Positions 9,392 through 17,802 of a stretch of 64,000 nucleotides of DNA are shown piece after piece. Position 1 is the stretch's first letter; each line of letters begins with the position of its first letter. Source of the DNA: Moorena sp. SIOASIH (lineage in GTDB: Bacteria > Cyanobacteriota > Cyanobacteriia > Cyanobacteriales > Coleofasciculaceae); the NCBI RefSeq assembly GCF_010671925.1, contig NZ_JAAHIH010000010.1, positions 62,001 to 126,000 of the forward strand, written 5' to 3'. A program made the translations under genes and the position numbers. The notes under the pieces were generated by a model. The model worked only from the letters and a program-made list of their open reading frames with translations. It did no database searches and was not told the origin of the DNA.

Positions 9392-10357
9392 ATGGAAAAA
9401 AGGTTAGCTGCTAAGAAAAAATTGATTCTTACGATAATTAAATGCGGCGTTTCCATAGCGCTACTATCTTGGGCATTGCGCAAGACAAATCTGCCCGACA
9501 TTTTCGAAGCTGTGAGTTCTGCCAACATTCCTCTGTTAATGGCAGCGTTTGTGGTCTACTTAGCCAGTTACTACATCAGAGCTCATCGGTGGCGGGTACT
9601 GCTTTTGGCTCAGAATGTGAAAGCTACCATCCCTTACTTGTATAAGTCCTACATGGTCAGCATTTTCTTCAGTAATTTTTTGCCCTCCACCATTGGTGGG
9701 GATGCTGTTAGGGCTTATGATGCCTGGCGGTTGGGAACGAGCAAGTCAGTCGCACTGGCCACTGTGTTTTTGGATCGTTTCCTCGGTTTACTAGGTTTGA
9801 TGCTGTTTGGCCTCGGGGCGCTGTTTTTTTCTCAGAAATTGATCGCCCAGTTACCATTACTTCACCTGTGGGTGATGCTAGGTACGGCAGTAATTATGCT
9901 TGTAGTCTCGATGATTTTCATACCCTCTCAGAAGATTTCAAGCGTTATTAGCAAGATCAAACTACCCTTTTGGCACCACATAAAAAACAAGGTATTGAAT
10001 ATTATTAAAGCTTTCCTTGCCTTTGGTAACCGCAAACATGCCTTGGCTATGTCTATGGGGTTGTCACTGATGGTGCAAATCAGTGTCATCGGTCATTATT
10101 ACCTAATTGCAAAGGCGCTGGATTTACCGGTTCCCCTTCTTAGTTTCTTTGTCATCATTCCCCTAGTCTCCTTGATCATGGTGTTGCCTGTATCGATCAA
10201 CGCCATTGGTCTCCGTGAGAATGCATTTGTATTCTTTTTTGGGGCTTACGACTATAATCTTGGCAGACCCGAAGCCATTGCCTTTGCTTGGCTGGCTTAC
10301 GGAATCGTGATCATTCAGGGGCTGCTAGGGGGAATTGTATACGCTTTGCGCAAGTAA
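9392..10357 (+). CDS. COG0392-type integral membrane protein, second copy
   Basis: 321 residues, multiple membrane segments. It shares the family motif FFSNFLPSTIGGDAVRAYD (about residues 87-105), FLDRFLGLLGLMLFG and the LPVSINAIGLRENAFVF segment with the protein at 6707-7735, but the two are clearly divergent paralogues rather than a recent duplication. ATG start 11 bp after the FG-GAP protein. Probably a flippase-like partner for a lipid-linked substrate made by this locus; this is inference from family and context. Confidence 0.88.
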   Translation: MEKRLAAKKKLILTIIKCGVSIALLSWALRKTNLPDIFEAVSSANIPLLMAAFVVYLASYYIRAHRWRVLLLAQNVKATIPYLYKSYMVSIFFSNFLPSTIGGDAVRAYDAWRLGTSKSVALATVFLDRFLGLLGLMLFGLGALFFSQKLIAQLPLLHLWVMLGTAVIMLVVSMIFIPSQKISSVISKIKLPFWHHIKNKVLNIIKAFLAFGNRKHALAMSMGLSLMVQISVIGHYYLIAKALDLPVPLLSFFVIIPLVSLIMVLPVSINAIGLRENAFVFFFGAYDYNLGRPEAIAFAWLAYGIVIIQGLLGGIVYALRK

Positions 10358-10579
10358 AGGTGATTAACTCAGATCAGGTGTACGGCTGATCAGGTAATCG
10401 GATGATCAGGTAATCAGGTGTAATGGTGATCAATAAACAATAGTCAGAGCAAATATAAATTACCAATTACCAATTACCAAATATAAATTACCAATTACCA
10501 ATTACCAATTACCAATTACCAAATATAAATTACCAATTACCAAATATAAATTACCAATTACCAAATATAAATTAATCAC
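10358..10579 (+). repeat. Tandem TTACCAATTACCA / AAATATAAA array
   Basis: From 10451 to 10573 the sequence is an irregular array of TTACCAA and AAATATAAA words. Upstream, 10370-10430 contains repeated GATCAGGT words. No ORF or convincing promoter is visible. The array ends seven bases before the next ATG. Confidence 0.85.
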
Positions 10580-11149
10580 ATGCCATCACCAGTAGGACAC
10601 ACATTTGCCGGTATTTGTGGATTTGTTCTGGCACGCCCTTATGTAGCTTGGCATCAGCAAACTCGGCTGTTGTATGGTTCAGTATTGCTCACGAATTTGC
10701 CAGACATAGACATTCTGCCTGGATTGCTGCTGCTGGGAAATCCAGGAGCTTTTCACCGTCAGGCCACCCACAGCTTGATAGTAGCCGCCGTAATTGGCAT
10801 CTTTGTTGCTTGGCTAGTGGGACGTTGGAGGTTAAATCGGCTCCGGTGGGGAATTTGGGCAGCTCTAGTTTATGGCAGCCATATCCTGTTGGATATGCTA
10901 GTAGCTGACCCAACAGCACCTTTCGGAGTCCAGGCACTCTGGCCTTTTTCCCTAGAGTATTTTATTTCACCTATTACCATCTTTGCCCGATTTGATTATT
11001 TTAATCCAGAATTGGGTATGCTACGCACCATCTTGAGTATTCCTAACTTCTTGGGAATACTTTGGGAAATCGTAGTACTTACACCCTTGGTAGGACTGGC
11101 ATGGTATGGGTTTGGGAAAACTGACGGCAGAAAACCATTGGCAAGATAG
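10580..11149 (+). CDS. Membrane-bound metal-dependent hydrolase-like protein (DUF457/YdjM family)
   Basis: 189 residues. The start MPSPVGHTFAG, the acidic motif NLPDIDILPG (about 39-48), HRQATHS (about 56-62) and GSHILLDML (about 94-102) are the conserved His/Asp clusters of the DUF457 (YdjM-like) family of inner-membrane proteins. Four or so hydrophobic helices surround them. The E. coli relative is known only as a LexA-regulated membrane protein; the hydrolase name comes from the metal-like motifs. It may act on a lipid or cell-envelope substrate here. No LexA box is recognised upstream. Confidence 0.8.
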   Translation: MPSPVGHTFAGICGFVLARPYVAWHQQTRLLYGSVLLTNLPDIDILPGLLLLGNPGAFHRQATHSLIVAAVIGIFVAWLVGRWRLNRLRWGIWAALVYGSHILLDMLVADPTAPFGVQALWPFSLEYFISPITIFARFDYFNPELGMLRTILSIPNFLGILWEIVVLTPLVGLAWYGFGKTDGRKPLAR

Positions 11150-11392
11150 AGGCCAATGGTGATGGAGTGATCAGGTGTAATGGTGTAATGGTGATGGAAA
11201 AAATTATAGATATTTTGCATAAATGTCTAAAACAAGACCCATAACTAATATGAACGTGTGTCCCAATTTACTTTGGCAAAAGGTTCATTGTTCTATGTTG
11301 ATGGCGATCAACTATCTTTCCTGAGCCATGATGAACCCTGGTCTGATCACTGTGGTTCTTAATATTGATTCTAGATAAAGTTGGTCAGGTGC

Positions 11393-12964
11393 ATGAAAGC
11401 AGAAAAACTTAATTCGGCAGAAACCTCAATCCAAGCCGATTGGCTTTGGCAATGGATTCCCATCGCCTTAATTTTGCTATTGGCGGCTGGGTTGTACCTC
11501 TATCAACTCGGCACAGAGAGCCTGTGGGTGGATGAACTCTACAGTGTTAATGATGCCAAACGCTTACCAGGCCGTCTCAGTCTAATGCGCCCACTGTATT
11601 ACATTCTGCTGTGGCTGTGGATGCAGTTTGGCAGCAGCGATGCTTGGTTGCGGGGGTTGTCTGTCTTGTTTGGATTGGGCAGTGTATTTCTAACTTACCA
11701 GCTTGGTCGTCGTGTAGCGGGAAAGGCAACGGGATTGATTGCTGCCCTCCTCTTGGCTCTATCGCCCCTGTTCATCAATTTTGCCCAAATGGTTCGTATG
11801 TACACCCTAGGCACTTGTCTCGGTCTAGGTGGTACCCTAGCGCTAGTGCATGCTCTTGAGAATCCTACTACCACCTCAATGGCTTGGTGGGCTAGCCTAA
11901 GACTGTTGGTAACCCTAACTGCACCACTCAATGCCACCCTGCTCTTCGCGGACATCTGGTTAGTATGGTTTCGGTTTCGCAAGCAACGCGCTACATTATT
12001 AGCTTTCGGCAAATGGCTATTGCTAGTGATCCTGTTGTGGTTACCCTCTTTGTTCACCCTAGTTTCTGCAACCCTTCCCTTCCTAAGCAATGCCCTTAAT
12101 CTCATCGCCAAAATTGATCCATCGGCTACTCGACACTCATTTCCCAGTTTTGTGGATGTTTTACGTAAGTTAAAGAACTTTACTGCCTTTCCGTTTCCTT
12201 CCACATCGAAGCTGAGTAGCTTGTTTTATCAATCCTACAGTCTACTATTAGCTGGCTTGGTCGGTATTGCCATAATCCACAAAAACCACAAACCACGCCT
12301 GTGTTGGATTGCTGCTTGGGCGTTTATACCGTCAGTCATGATTTTTTTAGTTTCTAAACGATTATGGATAGACCGCTACATACTGTTTTTATCCCCATAC
12401 ATTTTGATTATTCTGACCGCTGGCTTGATGGGATTGTGGCGTTGGAAACGGAGTTTAGCGATCGCAGTAGCAATTATCTATACCATTACCGTTAGCAGTG
12501 GGCTAATACGCTATTACACCGTGCAGGATCGCCAAGATTGGCGAAATGTAGCGCAAACGATTAGCATTGGTGAAAAACCTGGTGATACCATCGTGTTATC
12601 CATAGGTTCGCGAAAAATGACCTCAGCGTTGGGTCATTACTATAGTGGAGATGCCCCGATCTATTCCCTCAGGAAACTTTGTCCTTCTGATCGAGTCAAA
12701 AAGCCAGTCGTAGAGGAAGCACTAAATAACTTGCCACCTATTCCCTCGCGGCTCTGGCTAGTTTGCGGCACAGGTTTTGACGAACAAAAGTTTCGCACTG
12801 TTTTCAAAGAACATTTCCAGCTGGAAACACACCAAGAATTTACTAACGAAAACTTTTATAGACAAAATGATTTAATGCATCTATTTTTGGTTATACCCAA
12901 TTCTCCAAATTCTACTGATTTCCCAAATCCTACTGATATCAAAAAAAAATCAACATCGGTCTAA
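11393..12964 (+). CDS. GT39-type (GT-C fold) membrane glycosyltransferase, copy 1
   Basis: 523 residues from the ATG at 11393; the in-frame TTG at 11381 adds only four residues. Membrane segments start at about residue 20. SLWVDELYS (residues 43-51) is the conserved acidic motif of GT-C/GT39 enzymes in the first external loop, followed by RPLYYILLWLW and the LGRRVAGKATGLIAALLLAL helix. Such enzymes use a polyprenyl-phosphate-linked sugar to glycosylate proteins or lipids outside the cytoplasm. The C-terminal 150 residues (after YYTVQDRQDWRN) form a soluble domain. A paralogue follows 27 bp downstream. Confidence 0.88.
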   Translation: MKAEKLNSAETSIQADWLWQWIPIALILLLAAGLYLYQLGTESLWVDELYSVNDAKRLPGRLSLMRPLYYILLWLWMQFGSSDAWLRGLSVLFGLGSVFLTYQLGRRVAGKATGLIAALLLALSPLFINFAQMVRMYTLGTCLGLGGTLALVHALENPTTTSMAWWASLRLLVTLTAPLNATLLFADIWLVWFRFRKQRATLLAFGKWLLLVILLWLPSLFTLVSATLPFLSNALNLIAKIDPSATRHSFPSFVDVLRKLKNFTAFPFPSTSKLSSLFYQSYSLLLAGLVGIAIIHKNHKPRLCWIAAWAFIPSVMIFLVSKRLWIDRYILFLSPYILIILTAGLMGLWRWKRSLAIAVAIIYTITVSSGLIRYYTVQDRQDWRNVAQTISIGEKPGDTIVLSIGSRKMTSALGHYYSGDAPIYSLRKLCPSDRVKKPVVEEALNNLPPIPSRLWLVCGTGFDEQKFRTVFKEHFQLETHQEFTNENFYRQNDLMHLFLVIPNSPNSTDFPNPTDIKKKSTSV

Positions 12965-12991
12965 GCTCTAGGGCTTTGATTATTAGAGAGC

Positions 12992-14506
12992 ATGAATGCC
13001 AACAACCACAAAACAGCAGCGCTCCTAGAGGGAGGAAATTGGTTCCGACCATGGATGCCCATTACCTTAATCTTACTTTTAGCCACTGGATTGTATGTCT
13101 ATCAACTTGGTACAGAAAGCCTATGGGTTGATGAACTCATTAGTATTAATCGTGCCAAGCACCTAGAGCGAGTCTTTAGTGATACACGCCCCCTCTATCA
13201 CATCCTCCTACAAGTCTGGATGATAGTTAGCAGTAGTGATACTTGGCTGCGGGGATTGTGCGTTGTGTTTAGTATTGGTACTGTTTTTGTTACCTATCAG
13301 CTTGGTCGGCGCTTAATCGGGGAGTCCACTGGCTTAATTGCTGCCCTAATTGTTGCCCTCTCACCCCTGTTTATCCATCATGCCCAAGAAGTCCGGATGT
13401 ACGCACCGAGTACATTCTTTGGTGTTGCTGGCACACTGATCTTAACCCACGCCCTAGAACGTCCAACTACTCCCTTACTATTGGGATGGGCTGCTCTGCG
13501 ATTCTTGGCAATTATCAGCACACCCCTTAACGTAGCGCTGCTGCTCCCAGACATAGTTGTGTTTGGCTGGAAGTATCGGAATCAACCTCGTGTTTTGTTC
13601 CGTTTCGGGGTAGGACTGTTACTGATTGGTATTTTATGGTTGCCATGGGTGTTTCCCCTAGTAACTAAGAGCGCCAAATTTATGGGAGGTGTAAAAGTAC
13701 CCGGTACATCAGTTCCTGATCTCGGTGGACGCACTAGTCCTGGTGTAGTTGATGTGATCATGCAGCCAGGTCGCCTTACCGCTTGGCCCTTTGGTCGAGC
13801 CAATTCCAATGCCATCTACTGGTTTTACAATGCCTACTCTGTCATGTTGACCTGCTTGCTAGGTGTTGTCCTATTCAACAAACCACGCTCAGCTAAGCTG
13901 GGTTGGATTGCAGCTTGGGCGTTTTTACCCTTAGTTCTGTTCTTTTCAGTGTCCCAAGTCTCTCGCTCTCTTTGGGTCAATCGTTACCTACTGTTAGCAG
14001 CCCCATACCTATTTATTCTTTTAGCAGCCGCTGGGATTGGCATTTGGCGTCGATGGCGTATTGGTGCGTTGGTGATAGCGCTGATCTATGCCATTGCTGT
14101 TGGTGGTGGGCTAAAGCGTTACTATACCGTGCTGGATCGAGAAAATTGGCGTGGTTTAGTGGAAACCATTGCGACCAAAGAACAACCGGGTGATGTGATT
14201 GTTTGGTCCATTGGTCAGAGAATACCTGTGGCATTGAATCATTACTATCATGGCTCTACGACTATTGAGATTAAGGATGTACTCCCGCGATCGGTTAGAA
14301 AAAACGATCAGGAAGCGATAGAAGGTTGGGTCAACAGTTTGCCCCCAACCCAATCTCGTTTATGGCTAGTTTACGTCAAGTCGTCGAAGCTATTTCGGTC
14401 TGTTGTTAAAGAGCAATTTCAGATTGAAGCCCAAGAGAAACCCATTGATGGCATAGAAATCTTTCTGCTTAAACCACGTTCTGCTGAGAAAACGTCTCAG
14501 GAGTAG
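12992..14506 (+). CDS. GT39-type (GT-C fold) membrane glycosyltransferase, copy 2
   Basis: 504 residues, ATG start, 27 bp after copy 1. Clear tandem paralogue: both share LATGLYVYQLGTESLWVDEL / LAAGLYLYQLGTESLWVDEL, the RPLYHILL segment, LGRR-TGLIAAL--ALSPLFI, and the soluble tail beginning YYTV-DR--WR. The acidic VDE motif is intact. Sequence has drifted enough in the loops to suggest an old duplication and possibly different acceptor or donor use. Last gene of the co-directional series; roughly 1 kb of repeat-rich DNA follows. Confidence 0.88.
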   Translation: MNANNHKTAALLEGGNWFRPWMPITLILLLATGLYVYQLGTESLWVDELISINRAKHLERVFSDTRPLYHILLQVWMIVSSSDTWLRGLCVVFSIGTVFVTYQLGRRLIGESTGLIAALIVALSPLFIHHAQEVRMYAPSTFFGVAGTLILTHALERPTTPLLLGWAALRFLAIISTPLNVALLLPDIVVFGWKYRNQPRVLFRFGVGLLLIGILWLPWVFPLVTKSAKFMGGVKVPGTSVPDLGGRTSPGVVDVIMQPGRLTAWPFGRANSNAIYWFYNAYSVMLTCLLGVVLFNKPRSAKLGWIAAWAFLPLVLFFSVSQVSRSLWVNRYLLLAAPYLFILLAAAGIGIWRRWRIGALVIALIYAIAVGGGLKRYYTVLDRENWRGLVETIATKEQPGDVIVWSIGQRIPVALNHYYHGSTTIEIKDVLPRSVRKNDQEAIEGWVNSLPPTQSRLWLVYVKSSKLFRSVVKEQFQIEAQEKPIDGIEIFLLKPRSAEKTSQE

Positions 14507-15087
14507 ACTTCGCCGCAGTTGTGTATTGAATTCAGCCTAAAAGTAGTTATTGCCGGTTTTTCGCGATCGCGTAGCGTGGCCTACGGCCAATCGCAATTTA
14601 CTGAAATTACTCAAAGCGCAATTAATTCAAGAATGATATTTATAGTAATCTATAACACTAATCAAGATATTGTAAACATAAATATTATTCAATATAGAAT
14701 TATACAAAAGCAGTTACAATCCTGTAATTAAAATTAACAAAATAGGTGTTTTTATCAACAAAAAATATCTTGATACCGCTAGTAAATGCTTTAATCTTTG
14801 GGGAGTTGACTATTTCCAATCAGATGGAGTAATATCGCCGACTTTCGATATCAATCCAATTTCTTGGAAAGAATTTCAGGTTAGGTGCAATTTGTCAAGC
14901 TGATCGTAAAAACTTGTTACTATCCCTCAAATTACTTGGCTGCTCTAGGGTTTGATATTTTTGACCGTTGGCGATCGCTAATGAAATGCTAATTAAATTG
15001 TGCTTTGGCTCTGTCGCCGGAACCCTTGCCGTACGCCAACTCGAACACACAATACCCTCGAAAATTATCCTGGCATATAAATAATTC
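14507..15087 (+). repeat. Non-coding stretch with a HIP1-containing palindromic repeat
   Basis: At 14561-14595 a compact palindrome (TCGCGATCGCGTAGCG, then TGGCCTACGGCCA) contains a HIP1 octamer. The same GCGTAGCG / GGCCTACGGCC words recur at 17.1, 28.1, 39.8, 42.5, 45.4 and 51.6 kb. The remainder is AT-rich with a further HIP1 site near 14970 and no gene that I can support. Confidence 0.65.
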
Positions 15088-15176
15088 AGGACTTACGCAC
15101 AGACTCCATGGGTAGGGTGGGCAAGGTTTTGCCCACCCTACAGGTAGCGTTAAATTGCGGGATTTGCGTAAGTCCT
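15088..15176 (+). mobile_element. MITE-like palindromic element, 89 bp
   Basis: Terminal inverted repeats AGGACTTACGCA (15088-15099) and TGCGTAAGTCCT (15165-15176) enclose a second, inner palindrome (GTAGGGTGGGCAA ... TTGCCCACCCTAC). No coding capacity. The nested structure and size suit a non-autonomous transposable palindrome; no target duplication could be confirmed. Confidence 0.75.
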
Positions 15177-15307
15177 ATAATTGACTACAATGTTTAAACT
15201 AAAAATAGCAAAAAAATGAGAGGTTTGTAAATATTTATAAATTAATCCTTGACAAAATAATTTTTTTATTAGATTTTAAAACCTGAGCCCAATTTACTTA
15301 AATTCTC

Positions 15308-15417
15308 AGGACTTCACCATTGCCCCCTAAATCCTAGAAACTAGGGGGAATTTATGAGAATTACCCCCCAGATTTGAGGGGAGGGGGGGGTAAAACCCCC
15401 TAAACTTACTAAGTCCT
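15308..15417 (+). repeat. Second AGGACTT/AAGTCCT-bounded element
   Basis: Ends AGGACTT (15308-15314) and AAGTCCT (15411-15417) echo the tips of the element at 15088. Inside are two G/C-run hairpins: CCCCCTA (15323-15329) with TAGGGGG (15342-15348), and a G-tract followed by CCCCCTAAACTT. Probably a related but degraded palindromic element. Confidence 0.5.
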
Positions 15418-15477
15418 AAGTCTGCTACACTTAGCAACTGTTCTACCCGCTAACTGTAGGTAGAAATAAAGTGAAGA

Positions 15478-15501
15478 CAGATTCTAGATATCTAGAATCT
15501 G
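15478..15501 (+). promoter_or_regulatory. Perfect 24-bp palindrome upstream of the TerB-like gene
   Basis: The half-site CAGATTCTAGAT is followed directly by its exact reverse complement. It ends 33 bp before the ATG of the TerB-like gene, whose own ribosome site (AGGAG) lies between. A repressor operator or a transcript hairpin are both possible; no known regulator consensus is recognised. Confidence 0.5.
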
Positions 15502-15534
15502 TTAAGTCTTTAAACGAAAATTCAGGAGAAGAAA

Positions 15535-16065
15535 ATGACAACAGCTACAACAGATATGGATCCGATACGGGCAACCATAGCCAAGTGGTATTTGAAGGAA
15601 ATTTGGGGCTGGGATCTTGATAAAATGGCTAAAGTCGAAGAGCTATCCAACTCTATACAGCTCGAGACCATGCTAAAGTCCCTTCTTATTGCTGCAAATG
15701 GCGATGGAGAACTCTCAGAAGCGGAGAGAAAGTGGGTGATTGGACGGGGAGCAACTGCTGGAGCACCAGAATCCTTATTGAAGGAGCTAGAAACCTATCC
15801 CGCCAACCAAGACATCTCGGAAGTCGTGACCAGTACCCCAGTCACCAGCAAGGGTCGTAGAGCAATAATTTACATTGCCATCAAGGCGGCTGCTTCGGAT
15901 GCAGAATATGCGGAAGGGGAAAAGGCAACCATCCGTAAGATGGCCAAAGCCATCGACATCTCCGAAGAAGTTGTTAAGGAAATTGAAGACCTCTATCTCG
16001 AAGAAGAGCGCATCAAGCAGAAGCGTATTTCCCTCTGTTTGCCTGAGGGTGACCCCTATAATTAA
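15535..16065 (+). CDS. TerB-like (tellurite resistance B-type) domain protein
   Basis: 176 residues, ATG preceded by TTCAGGAGAAGAAA. The central and C-terminal parts match the TerB helical fold: LLIAANGDGELSEAERKWV (about 54-72) and AAASDAEYAEGEKATIRKMA (about 120-140) are the two acidic, metal-binding-like helix-turn segments seen in TerB/DUF533 domains, followed by a hydrophobic helix with IDISEEVVKEIEDL. Such domains sense or bind divalent metals and occur in stress and conflict operons. No other ter genes are nearby; the gene is isolated between palindromic elements and a tnpB element. Soluble cytoplasmic protein expected. Confidence 0.75.
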   Translation: MTTATTDMDPIRATIAKWYLKEIWGWDLDKMAKVEELSNSIQLETMLKSLLIAANGDGELSEAERKWVIGRGATAGAPESLLKELETYPANQDISEVVTSTPVTSKGRRAIIYIAIKAAASDAEYAEGEKATIRKMAKAIDISEEVVKEIEDLYLEEERIKQKRISLCLPEGDPYN

Positions 16066-16244
16066 CGTTTGCGGCCATTAAACTAAGCGGTAGTGGTAAA
16101 GATATAGTGGTTTGGCTAAGGTCTGGTAAAGGTAACAGAAGCTAAAATCACCAATTGTGTACCACTACCAACTCCGCAAAGCTTTCAAAAGGTAGTAGCA
16201 GCACCATAGTGACTCGGTTATGGAAATACTTGAATGAACAAGAC

Positions 16245-17800
16245 GTGAGACGCATTCCCCCACCTCGTCCAGGTGGGGGTTAGTCCACGCCAACAACAAT
16301 AGCTAAAAACCTAAAACATCAATCAATCTATTGTCGTCTACATTTTTAGAGGTTAAAATATTAACTAACAATAGCATCATAGACTAGTGAAAACGCCGAC
16401 CAAAGTCATCAGGACTGATAAATGGAAGCTTAATCCGTCTCCCGGACAAAAAATATTGTTTTCGGAGACGGTTAAAGTTTATCGTCAGGCTTGTAGGTAC
16501 TTAGTCGGTATTATCTATACTCATTGGTCTGAGCTTGGTGGCTTGACTGCTGTACAGCTAACTCCTGCTGTCGAAAAGTTGATGCATAAAACAGCCAAGC
16601 GTCCAAATATCAAATATCCACAATTCAACAAGGCTTTTTACAAGTTCCCTAGTTACTACCGTCGAGCTGCGATAGCATTTGCCGCTGGACAGGTTAGTAG
16701 TTATGTGACTCGATACCGTGAATGGCAGTCTGGTAGTCGAAAAAGAAAAGATAGCAAGCCACCAAGATTAAATGCTGATACTGGCTGCTATCCAGCTTTG
16801 TACAAAGGTCAATGTTACAAGCTACATGGTTTTGACCAAATCGAAATCAAGGCTTTTAATGGTAAAGATTGGGTTTGGACTACAGTTCAAATAACTGGTC
16901 TAAGAGAGCGTCATAAGATAGCTACAAACAAGATGATGTCCCCTTCGTTGATTTTTAACGTACGGTACTGTCATCTGTCTGTTCCGTTTACTTGCAAACC
17001 AGAAAAACGCCAGCCATTGGCTAACATAACTGCGGTAGATTTAGGGATTAATACTACCGCTACCGTAGCAGTTGTAACCCATAGTGGCACTGTAATCCAT
17101 TCGGCAAAGCCGACGCTACGCGAACGTGATTTTATTCATCTTGGAAGAGACATAGACCGCAGGGACAAACGACTAAAGTCCGTATCAGCAAGAGCATCGA
17201 AAACGATGGGAAAAGGAGGAAAACTACATAAAGGTTTTTGCTCTTTGACTTATCAAAAATGCCAAAGAATCAATAACCAAATTGGCCATATTGTTTCCAA
17301 GCGGATTGTTGAGATTGCTGAAAAGTTTAACTCGGAAGCCATTGTATTCGAGAATCTTAAAGGGTGGAAGCCCATTGGTGGACGAAAGCGGTCTAATTTA
17401 AAACAAAGATTCCACGGATGGCTCAAGGCAAAAATCCGCGACTTCACAGAAATGAAATGGGCTGAATTGGGTGGAAAAGTGATAGAAGTCGTTGCGTCTT
17501 ATACCTCTAAACTTGCTTTTGATGGCTCTGGTACGGTTAAGAGAAATTCTCAAAAATACTCTTTGGCAACCTTCCCTTCAGGTAAGCGGTTTAATGCCGA
17601 CTTAAACGGCGCTTACAACATCGGTGCTAGAGGTGTGTTTAAACTCACTCGCAGAAATGACGGTGAGGGTCGTTCCAGCAAAAGTTCTGGACGACCACCT
17701 AGAAGCTGGGTTTGCTTGTGTGATTTGTGGGCTGCGGCTAGCCCTAGATTAGCATAAGACACCACCACCTCGGTGATAACCAGGTGGTGGAAGCTTCATC
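16245..17800 (+). mobile_element. IS200/IS605-type solo tnpB element
   Basis: Boundaries are estimated from end hairpins: left stem CCCCCACCT / AGGTGGGGG (16257-16279) and right stem CCACCACCT / AGGTGGTGG (17762-17790). The two hairpins resemble each other, as expected for the subterminal palindromes that TnpA would recognise. Only tnpB is inside; no tnpA is present, so movement would need a transposase supplied in trans. The 16066-16386 interval otherwise holds no gene. The right end stops a few bases from the stop codon of the convergent gene at 17803. Confidence 0.75.
16387..17757 (+). CDS. tnpB: TnpB (IS200/IS605 OrfB-family) nuclease without zinc ribbon
   Basis: 456 residues, GTG start. 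RuvC-like catalytic segments are present in order: VDLGINTTA (Asp, about residue 219), FENLKGWKP (Glu, about 322) and NADLNGAYNI (Asp, about 403). TnpB is an RNA-guided DNA nuclease ancestral to Cas12, guided by an RNA from the element's right end. Unusually, the Cys4 zinc ribbon that normally lies between the Glu and last Asp motifs is absent: ASYTSKLAFDGSG leads straight into KRFNADLNG with no cysteines. A palindrome of the dispersed GCGTAGCG type lies in frame at 17097-17127 (SAKPTLRERD). Whether it is active cannot be told; all three acidic residues are kept. Confidence 0.88.
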   Translation: MKTPTKVIRTDKWKLNPSPGQKILFSETVKVYRQACRYLVGIIYTHWSELGGLTAVQLTPAVEKLMHKTAKRPNIKYPQFNKAFYKFPSYYRRAAIAFAAGQVSSYVTRYREWQSGSRKRKDSKPPRLNADTGCYPALYKGQCYKLHGFDQIEIKAFNGKDWVWTTVQITGLRERHKIATNKMMSPSLIFNVRYCHLSVPFTCKPEKRQPLANITAVDLGINTTATVAVVTHSGTVIHSAKPTLRERDFIHLGRDIDRRDKRLKSVSARASKTMGKGGKLHKGFCSLTYQKCQRINNQIGHIVSKRIVEIAEKFNSEAIVFENLKGWKPIGGRKRSNLKQRFHGWLKAKIRDFTEMKWAELGGKVIEVVASYTSKLAFDGSGTVKRNSQKYSLATFPSGKRFNADLNGAYNIGARGVFKLTRRNDGEGRSSKSSGRPPRSWVCLCDLWAAASPRLA

Positions 17801-17802
17801 AA

